DNA of 64,000 nucleotides from Pedobacter psychrotolerans. GTDB lineage: Bacteria; Bacteroidota; Bacteroidia; Sphingobacteriales; Sphingobacteriaceae. Made by a program: the position numbers and the translations under genes. Of the stretch, positions 57,906 through 64,000 are shown piece by piece. The notes below the pieces were generated by a model. It was not told where the DNA came from and made no database searches. It saw only the letters and a list, made by a program, of their open reading frames with translations. The stretch covers positions 181,587 through 245,586 of the forward strand of contig NZ_SLWO01000002.1 in assembly GCF_004340665.1 (NCBI RefSeq), written 5' to 3'. Numbering within the stretch: position 1 is the stretch's first letter; each line of letters opens with the position of its first letter.

Positions 57906-59150
57906 TTACTTTAAATTTTCGCTGTGGTCATTTTTGAAATTTTCGCCGCTCCAGATTTTCTGAGCACTCCATTTTGCTGGTGGATTTGCCCAAAATGGAT
58001 CACTGGCGGGCAAACCTAGCGGTAGAAAAATATTTGAAGCAATATAAGGACTACCCTGGTTGTTATAAAAATCACCCAACTCCGGTTGCTCACCATATAA
58101 ACCAATGGTTAACCAACCATTTTTATAAGTTGTAGGGCTTTCCAATGTTTTTCTAATCACAGCTGTTAATGCACAGCGAACCTGTTCTGCAGATAACTGC
58201 TTTGGCAATGCTTTCCGCAAAGCAATATCTGCTAAATGGTGAAATGCAGCACCACGATAAATGATAGAACGGCCGGTAGCAGGGTAAGTTCCATCCGCAT
58301 TGATTAACCGCTCCTGAATAATTGCATACCGTTCATTCCGTTTTTTAATCTTCTCGAACATATCCTTATAGGCATTGGTTTTTTCACCAATAATATCAGA
58401 AAGTGCTGCCAGGTAAGGATGAATCACGTAACTGTTATAATAGTCAAAAGCAAATGAAGTCCCATCGGTATACATCCCATCACCTGTATACCATTGTTCC
58501 ATTTGCTGCAGGGCATAATCTACACGCATCGGATCCCAGTCATAACCAAATTTGGCTAAAAAAGCCTCATTCATGGCAGAAAACAATAGCCAGTTAGAAA
58601 ATACGGGCTTAAATTTTCGGGTAGTGACAATGGATTTCATCAATAAAGTTTGATTTTTCTTGTCCAGATTTTCCCATAACCAAGGCGCACGTACCACAGC
58701 CAGCGCCACATAAGAAGCATCAACCAATTGTTGCCCGCCAATATCAAAATTCATGAAATCTTTAGCATTAGAATCCAATGCATTCTTTAATCCACTTAAT
58801 GCCCATTCGCGGTATTGTTTCCTTAAGGCAACCTCATCCGCAGCACCACCTTCCAACTGCAACCATGGCGCAATGCCACTTAATACCCGGCCTAAAACTT
58901 CTACGTATTGTACTTTAATCCGGTGTTCTTTATTATCAACATGCACTGAGGTTACTTTTGGCATCGCAATCCGTAAGCTATCATTTGCTAAATTCTGTAA
59001 CACCGGACGAACCATTTTATCCATCTGCTGGATCCAGAATTGCCTGTCATTCAACACTGCATCTTTTTTACTTTTCACCTTTTGAGCCATCGCTGATCCA
59101 CTAAGGCACATCAGCATCAAAAAAGCAGCGGCAATATTCTTTATTTTCAT
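57906..59150 (-). CDS. DUF2264 protein, glycoside hydrolase family 154 (beta-glucuronidase type)
   Basis: Exported 414-residue alpha/alpha-barrel protein of the DUF2264 family, now GH154, in which beta-glucuronidase activity on arabinogalactan is known. Recognisable stretches are RVLSGIAPWLQLEGGAADE near residue 88, NWLLFSAMNEAFLAKFGYDW near 186, GDGMYTDGTSFAFDYYNSYV near 222 and a C-terminal GLPASDPFWANPPAKWSAQK. Signal peptide to AMAQ near 23. It lies 11 bp after GH105 in a tight operon, where it would remove glucuronate once rhamnose is gone. Confidence 0.88.
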   Translation of the reverse strand: MKIKNIAAAFLMLMCLSGSAMAQKVKSKKDAVLNDRQFWIQQMDKMVRPVLQNLANDSLRIAMPKVTSVHVDNKEHRIKVQYVEVLGRVLSGIAPWLQLEGGAADEVALRKQYREWALSGLKNALDSNAKDFMNFDIGGQQLVDASYVALAVVRAPWLWENLDKKNQTLLMKSIVTTRKFKPVFSNWLLFSAMNEAFLAKFGYDWDPMRVDYALQQMEQWYTGDGMYTDGTSFAFDYYNSYVIHPYLAALSDIIGEKTNAYKDMFEKIKKRNERYAIIQERLINADGTYPATGRSIIYRGAAFHHLADIALRKALPKQLSAEQVRCALTAVIRKTLESPTTYKNGWLTIGLYGEQPELGDFYNNQGSPYIASNIFLPLGLPASDPFWANPPAKWSAQKIWSGENFKNDHSENLK

Positions 59151-59161
59151 CTACTTATGCT

Positions 59162-60292
59162 TTACTTCTGATTTGATAAATAACGATACATTTCACAACC
59201 AGCCAACAAAAAAGCACCTACACCAAAATTGGCTGTTGAATTTGCATCTACTACTTGTCCGGGAATGGCTTTTTCACCGATCGGTTGTACATAACCCACT
59301 TTTCCATCCTTTTGCAAGGCCGTTTCTGATAAATATTCCCATCCCTTTTGCGCTGTCGGAAGATATGTCTTCTCTTTCAAGTAGCCATTGTTAATACCCC
59401 AAAGCAAGCCATACGTAAAAAAAGCAGTTCCGCTGGTTTCTGCCCCAGGTGCATGTTCAGGATCAAGAATACTCCGTGTCCAATAGCCTTCTTTTTGCTG
59501 AGATTTTGTAATGGCCTTCGCCATATTCTGGTATTTAGTAAGGTATTCTGCCCGGTGTGGATCATTTTTAGGAAGATCTTTTAACACTTTAGCTAAACCT
59601 GCGAAAACCCATCCATCACCCCTGGCCCAGAAATCTTTTTTGCCATTGGTACTTTTATGCTTGGGGTAAACATATTTGGCATCGCGGTAATAAAGTTTCG
59701 CATCCTGATCATACATAATGCTATTGGCATACATAAAGTATTCATAAAGCTTATCCGAATATTTTTGATCGCCCGTTAACTTGTAAAGTTTCGTCATTAC
59801 CGGCATCACCATATACAAACCATCTGCCCACCACCAATAATCATGATTGGCTGTACTCATTTCATATTGCATCACGTCTTTTGCACGAGCCACTTTATAT
59901 TCCGCAGGTTGTATATGGTAAAGATCGATATAGGTTTGAAAGCAGATTTGCCAGTCGCCAAAAAGCACATGATCATCTGTTTCACCATAGTTATATTTCC
60001 ATTCAGATTTATTCGCAGACTTCGCTCCCATCCATTGGTTGTGCTCAGCCCAATCCTCCGCATATTTACGATAAGCCTCATTTTTAGTGAGCTGATAAAG
60101 CTCCATATTGCCCGTATGGTAGGCCGCATGATCCCAAAAGGCACGAACCTGTGGTTTGTTTTTAGCCTGCCAGTATTGATTGGCTAAATTAAGCTGATCA
60201 AGTACCGCTTCTTTTGTCTGCGCATACACTTCCGTTAACCCATAAAACAGGATAAACAGAAATGCAATTGAAAATAATTTTATTGTTCTCAT
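59162..60292 (-). CDS. Glycoside hydrolase family 105 (unsaturated uronyl hydrolase)
   Basis: Exported 376-residue alpha/alpha-barrel enzyme. GH105 hydrolyses unsaturated galacturonyl or glucuronyl groups by hydrating the C4-C5 double bond. Conserved acids are visible in GETDDHVLFGDWQ and WWADGLYMVMPVM; KKDFWARGDGWVFAGLAKVL is the family hallmark. Signal peptide to VYAQ near 25. Its start overlaps the stop of the two-domain GH43 by 4 bp. Unsaturated uronic acids are lyase products, so its presence suggests a polysaccharide lyase acts on the same glycan, possibly the adjacent propeller protein or one outside the window. Confidence 0.92.
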   Translation of the reverse strand: MRTIKLFSIAFLFILFYGLTEVYAQTKEAVLDQLNLANQYWQAKNKPQVRAFWDHAAYHTGNMELYQLTKNEAYRKYAEDWAEHNQWMGAKSANKSEWKYNYGETDDHVLFGDWQICFQTYIDLYHIQPAEYKVARAKDVMQYEMSTANHDYWWWADGLYMVMPVMTKLYKLTGDQKYSDKLYEYFMYANSIMYDQDAKLYYRDAKYVYPKHKSTNGKKDFWARGDGWVFAGLAKVLKDLPKNDPHRAEYLTKYQNMAKAITKSQQKEGYWTRSILDPEHAPGAETSGTAFFTYGLLWGINNGYLKEKTYLPTAQKGWEYLSETALQKDGKVGYVQPIGEKAIPGQVVDANSTANFGVGAFLLAGCEMYRYLSNQK

Positions 60293-62451
60293 TTACGAAT
60301 GGGGTTTATGCCTTTCAATGTGGGCGTAACTTTCTTAATATGACCATTTTCATCAAATTCCATTTTATCAATGCAAACTTCTCTGTTGTAGCCTGCGGCA
60401 TCACCCATGGTTATCCCTTTTGGTCTGTTGAAACGGTGATAAACGATATACCATTCATCTTTACCAGGAATTTGAATCACACTATTATGACCAGTACCGT
60501 AAATACCCTGATCTGGCCTTTTCGATAAAATTAAATTATTTGCGGTTATGGTAATTTTTCCGGTAGGTGAATCAGAAAAGCCATATCTCACTCCATAATC
60601 AGGACTTCTGGTGTCATTCTCTGACCATAAAAAATAGTATTTTCCATTTCGGTAAAAAACTTCTGTCCCCTCACGAAAGCTGTCATCAGGTGTAATGATT
60701 TTGATGGAATTAGAATCAATAGAGATCATATCCGCGTTTAATTCAGCAACGGCCATGTATCCATTACCCCAATACAAATAACTTTTTCCCGTTTTCGGAT
60801 CAGTGAATACATCAGGATCAATTTCTTGTCCACCCTTTATACCCGCAGGCCTTTTGGCAATCAATGGTTTCCCGCTATCTTTAAAAGGACCAGCAGGATG
60901 ATCAGCAACAGCTACCCCAACTTTCTGTGCAGCAGTGAAATAATAAAAATATTGATATGCGCCATTTACCTTCTTCTCTATCGCCGTTGGTGCCCACGCA
61001 TTTTTCTTCGCCCATGAAACATCCTTATTTAAATCAACAATCACACCTTCATCTTTCCAGTTCACTAAATCTGTAGATGAAAAAGTTTTAAAATAAGTAC
61101 CACTCCAGCCCGTGAAGCCATCACTGGTAGGGTATAAATAAAATTTTGAAGTTTTGTTGGAATACAGAATTTCCGGATCAGCATAGTAGCCATTCAATAC
61201 CGGATTGCGATTAACAGCGACAAATACGGCATAAGTTTGAGCCACTTGGTTTCCAATTTTAACAGTATAACGCACAGGTCCTTTAGAGAAATCAACCTTC
61301 CCTTCAGGCTTAATGCTCACATCAGAAAGTTTCGAAAACTGCGGATCAAATGCTTTCAGATTCGTACCATCATTAACAGGCAAATAAACCGTTTTGGCCA
61401 CGGTATCCAGTACTATATTATTTTGCTTGATGGATGGATTTCCTGCACCCTGTAATACCGATGACGTGCTATACCACTTGCTCAACAAGCGGTTTTCTTC
61501 TTCTTTAGTGATTGACATCACCGTTCCATGGCGGGGATGAAAATCCATACTCACTTCTTCATCAATGATTTTGAAAGTGTTCAAATCTTTCGATCTGGTA
61601 AACTGATAGCGCCCTTTCATGTAAACATCATACATTAAAATGTAATCATCAGATCCATTCAATTTAAAAACCCCGGCACCCTCAACCGCATCAGTTGTTT
61701 GCTGTAAGTATCGGTCTCCCAACACATACCCTTTCGTTAATTCGTTTGAAACTGCTTTTTTAATTCCATTTCCATTACCCTCCGTTTTAAAAAACAGGTT
61801 GTATTTTCCCTTATCATAAATGATATCACCATCAATACATGATCCATTTGTGGGACTAAAAAACAGTTGTTTCGGCGTTCCTTCCAGGTCACTAAAATCT
61901 GCATTGGCATAAGCATAATATATTTTATCAGGATCGTTGCCATGTTTCATAGACCAATACACCATGTATTTTTTAACAGCCGGATCATAAATGGTTTGCG
62001 GTGCCCACACCCGTTTTAAATTCTCCTGATTCGGATATTTTTTCTGAATATTAACAATGCTGGATTTCCAGGTAATTAAATCATTCGATTTCAATAATAC
62101 CATCGCCCGGTTACTGTCCCAACCTTTTGCCGAAACCATATCAGTTGCCACCATGTAAAAGTGCTTTCCATCCGCACCACGCAAAATATGAGGATCGCGA
62201 ACGCCGCCAGTAGAACTGATTTTTTCTGATGAAATAACCGGAAGATTATGATTTAAAGCTTTATAGCGATAACCATCTTCACTAATAGCAAACCGAATAG
62301 ATTCTTCCGCTTTATCGTTCCCTGTAAAATAGGCAAACAGATAAGCACTGTTACCAGCCTGCTTTTTGCCTTGTGCCTGTACACCAAAATTTAAAGTAAA
62401 TACGGCGAAAAACACGAGTATCACACTGGCTTTTGTCTTATTTTTATTCAT
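60289..62451 (-). CDS. Two-domain GH43-like arabinosidase/glycosidase
   Basis: Exported 720-residue protein with two five-bladed propellers. The N-terminal one (residues about 35-330) has STGGVRDPHILRGADGKHFY, VWAPQTIYDPAVKKYMVYWS and a GSCIDGDIIYDKGKYNLFFK stretch. The C-terminal one (about 415-720) is a more standard GH43: NGYYADPEILYSNKTSKFYL with the base Asp, EIDPDVFTDPKTGKSYLYW and REGTEVFYRNGKYYFLWSEN with the acid Glu, ending YNREVCIDKMEFDENG. The C-terminal half resembles alpha-L-arabinofuranosidases or galactosidases of GH43. Whether the first domain is catalytic is unclear. Signal peptide to VQAQ near 27. Confidence 0.85.
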   Translation of the reverse strand: MNKNKTKASVILVFFAVFTLNFGVQAQGKKQAGNSAYLFAYFTGNDKAEESIRFAISEDGYRYKALNHNLPVISSEKISSTGGVRDPHILRGADGKHFYMVATDMVSAKGWDSNRAMVLLKSNDLITWKSSIVNIQKKYPNQENLKRVWAPQTIYDPAVKKYMVYWSMKHGNDPDKIYYAYANADFSDLEGTPKQLFFSPTNGSCIDGDIIYDKGKYNLFFKTEGNGNGIKKAVSNELTKGYVLGDRYLQQTTDAVEGAGVFKLNGSDDYILMYDVYMKGRYQFTRSKDLNTFKIIDEEVSMDFHPRHGTVMSITKEEENRLLSKWYSTSSVLQGAGNPSIKQNNIVLDTVAKTVYLPVNDGTNLKAFDPQFSKLSDVSIKPEGKVDFSKGPVRYTVKIGNQVAQTYAVFVAVNRNPVLNGYYADPEILYSNKTSKFYLYPTSDGFTGWSGTYFKTFSSTDLVNWKDEGVIVDLNKDVSWAKKNAWAPTAIEKKVNGAYQYFYYFTAAQKVGVAVADHPAGPFKDSGKPLIAKRPAGIKGGQEIDPDVFTDPKTGKSYLYWGNGYMAVAELNADMISIDSNSIKIITPDDSFREGTEVFYRNGKYYFLWSENDTRSPDYGVRYGFSDSPTGKITITANNLILSKRPDQGIYGTGHNSVIQIPGKDEWYIVYHRFNRPKGITMGDAAGYNREVCIDKMEFDENGHIKKVTPTLKGINPIRK

Positions 62452-62466
62452 ATCAATTGCGCTTAA

Positions 62467-63810
62467 TCATTTTTTAGGTTTCCAATTTAATACCTGAACG
62501 GCAGTAGGTTGCTCACTTGCTTTTCCTTCGCCATCTATCTGTTTTACATCCTGCAAAAACAAACTTAACACTTTTCTATTTTTCCACAATTCGGTGTCAT
62601 AACTAGGTTCCCAATCGCCCACACTTTGTTGGGTTAAATCTGCTATCGTCCAGTTCGACATTTGCAGATCGTTATTCAAAGCGATAGAGGCTTTACTTCC
62701 CCTCTCTTTGTCTCTAAAGATCAGGCCCGCAGCATAACGCTTCCCATTTTTCCACACAATAATCTGGGGCCTGGCGATGGGAATTTGCTTGGTTCCGCCC
62801 CCACTCAAACTAAATGTGGTTTTTCTGAAATTTAAGTTATGAACTTTCCAATCGTCATCAGTTTTATAAACCAAATGATATTGCGGAATGCTTTCATTTT
62901 CATCACGCCAGTAACTTGCAATAAATACTTTGCCATTGGCATCCGCAAACATAGAAGTCTGGTTAATGAGTTCACTTTTTTGAGGTATTTTTAAGGCATA
63001 TTCTGCATTACCCGCATGAATTGGCAGTTGATAACGCTCACCATCAGATTTTTGCCAGGTTAAACCACCATCAGCAGATTTTGCATAACATAAATCATGG
63101 TTGCTGGCTACATCAGGGCTTTCACGCCAAACCCAAGAAATATGGATCACACCCTTTTGATCAATCGCAACCTGCCAATACGCATTTCTTCTGCCCTCGC
63201 CATCAATTAAATTATTCTGGATTCTGCTCCATTTTTGAGTGTTTAACGCATAGCGATTAATCACCAAATTTCCGTTCCCAGATCCTCCATCCCGATAGAG
63301 AAATAATAAATCGCCGTTGGCAAGCTTGTAAAATTCAGGATAACTCACCTTATTTTCCCGCTCAGCCAACATAGATTTTTTCTCACTTAAAATCAGACTA
63401 CCTGCCTTGAGTGCATGTGCATAATTTAAAGCATTATTATGCTGGCTCCAGGCCACATGTAAAATTCCATTTCCATCAACCATAATACTGATGGATTTAT
63501 GTGCATCGGCTGCATCACCTTTATAATTGGTTCTTAAAGTTTCCCAGGTTGGTGAATTCAGCTTCCTTTTGGCGAGCACTAAAAACTGATCAGCATCATA
63601 ATATGCTGTATACTGAATATGCCGAAAACTAACTAAAGCATTTTTCCTAAAAATTACCGTATTAACAGAATTATTAGACCAGCCATTAGTTGCAATGGTA
63701 CTGATATTACGCTGGGCTACACAAGCTAAACTCAGCATACAGCATACCGCAATAATCAGTGTGTTTTTAATCAGTAAATGCATTTGGAAATTAAACTGCT
63801 CGACTTTCAT
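62467..63810 (-). CDS. BNR_4 beta-propeller enzyme (GH145 rhamnosidase-like or PL24/25-like)
   Basis: Exported protein of about 447 residues forming a seven-bladed propeller of the BNR_4 type. Signs are DAHKSISIMVDGNGILHVAW with His motifs, GRRNAYWQVAIDQKGVIHIS and TSMFADANGKVFIASYW. This fold includes GH145 alpha-L-rhamnosidases that cut Rha-alpha-1,4-GlcA caps of arabinogalactan, and ulvan/uronate lyases. The neighbours GH105 and GH154 allow either. The start is ambiguous (63828, 63810 or 63783); a TACTTTG at 63826-63832 disfavours the longest, and MHLLIKNTLIIAVCCMLS from 63783 gives a clean signal peptide. First gene of the upper operon, with an AGGGG repeat just upstream. Confidence 0.72.
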   Translation of the reverse strand: MKVEQFNFQMHLLIKNTLIIAVCCMLSLACVAQRNISTIATNGWSNNSVNTVIFRKNALVSFRHIQYTAYYDADQFLVLAKRKLNSPTWETLRTNYKGDAADAHKSISIMVDGNGILHVAWSQHNNALNYAHALKAGSLILSEKKSMLAERENKVSYPEFYKLANGDLLFLYRDGGSGNGNLVINRYALNTQKWSRIQNNLIDGEGRRNAYWQVAIDQKGVIHISWVWRESPDVASNHDLCYAKSADGGLTWQKSDGERYQLPIHAGNAEYALKIPQKSELINQTSMFADANGKVFIASYWRDENESIPQYHLVYKTDDDWKVHNLNFRKTTFSLSGGGTKQIPIARPQIIVWKNGKRYAAGLIFRDKERGSKASIALNNDLQMSNWTIADLTQQSVGDWEPSYDTELWKNRKVLSLFLQDVKQIDGEGKASEQPTAVQVLNWKPKK

Positions 63811-63854
63811 CATTTGGTTAAAGTTCAAAGTACCGATTATTTATGGATTTAAAC

Positions 63855-63882
63855 AGGGGGTTAAATCACACTTTAGGGGGGG
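63855..63882 (-). promoter_or_regulatory. Candidate regulator operator, copy 3 (AGGGG direct repeat)
   Basis: AGGGG at 63855 and 63875 (inside CTTTAGGGGGGG), starts 20 bp apart, in the short gap between the regulator gene and the propeller gene. The TTATTTTTC box of copies 1 and 2 is absent. It lies only 45-70 bp from the possible start codons. Confidence 0.5.
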
Positions 63883-63901
63883 CATTTTGATATGTTGTCT
63901 A

Positions 63902-64000
63902 TTATCCTGTAGCATTGATGTTATAATATTTGTTAAAGCTTTTGCGGTGTTTTTTAATAAACTCCGACGGGGTAAGCTTAAAAAGTTTCTGAAACTGCTC
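63902..64000 (-). CDS. AraC-type DNA-binding domain, C-terminal end (regulator cut by window edge)
   Basis: The minus strand is open from the right edge to TAA at 63902-63904. It reads EQFQKLFKLTPSEFIKKHRK then SFNKYYNINATG, the classic last recognition helix and tail of AraC-family domains (F-x-K-x-F-x-TP-x-EF). In PULs such a domain usually ends a hybrid two-component system sensor; a plain AraC regulator is the alternative. It lies upstream of, and in line with, the propeller-led operon and probably controls this locus. Confidence 0.8.
   Translation of the reverse strand, partial: EQFQKLFKLTPSEFIKKHRKSFNKYYNINATG

Overview
The window looks like a chromosomal segment of a Bacteroidota bacterium of the Sphingobacteriaceae type (Pedobacter or a close relative). 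The grounds are AT-rich DNA, three SusC/SusD pairs, many secreted glycoside hydrolases, TAnnTTTG-like -7 promoter elements, a parA-parB-DUF5683-dapB-lepB cluster, and interspersed REP-like palindromes of kinds common in this phylum. No database search was possible; family calls rest on motifs read in the sequence. No rRNA, tRNA, CRISPR array or transposase gene was seen.

Layout. 1-8.3 kb: a DEAD-box RNA helicase with a DbpA-type RNA-binding domain and an RGG-like tail (its first codons lie outside the window), a small zinc-ribbon membrane protein, a stand-alone TonB-dependent receptor, bacillithiol enzyme BshC and an Ldh2-type dehydrogenase. 8.5-18.9 kb (minus strand): a compact polysaccharide utilisation locus (PUL) read ROK regulator, SusC, SusD, GH29 fucosidase, GH3 with PA14. 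19-25.7 kb (minus): the housekeeping cluster parA, parB, DUF5683, dapB and two tandem signal peptidases I, embedded in a duplicated 1.6-kb unit with matching terminators and repeats; a 69-codon coding remnant lies beyond it. 25.9-32.9 kb: FMN reductase, small beta-barrel, DUF2891 protein, a single-lobe BtuF-like protein divergent from an OppA-like lipoprotein, and an S9 peptidase. 33-40.3 kb: a second SusCD pair upstream of the S9 peptidase, and a TonB-like outer-membrane barrel protein. 40.6-42 kb: desaturase and cupin.

42.2-64 kb (minus) is one large PUL: GH127, GH16, GH2, SusD, SusC, a lipoprotein with an HExxH motif, a 165-bp tandem repeat array, GH43 (subfamily 24/34 type), GH154 (DUF2264), GH105, a two-domain GH43, a BNR_4/GH145-like propeller and, cut by the right edge, the C-terminus of an AraC-type regulator, probably a hybrid two-component sensor. 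This enzyme set fits the stepwise breakdown of type II arabinogalactan: removal of rhamnose and glucuronate caps, removal of arabinofuranose, then attack on the beta-1,3-galactan.

The most notable non-coding signals are a direct repeat AGGGG-N16-AGGGG (half-site starts 20-21 bp apart) ahead of each of the three likely transcription units of the large PUL, which may be the operator of the regulator at the edge; the 165-bp array with two nested inverted repeats per unit; stem-loops after all three susD genes; and the duplicated lepB unit.
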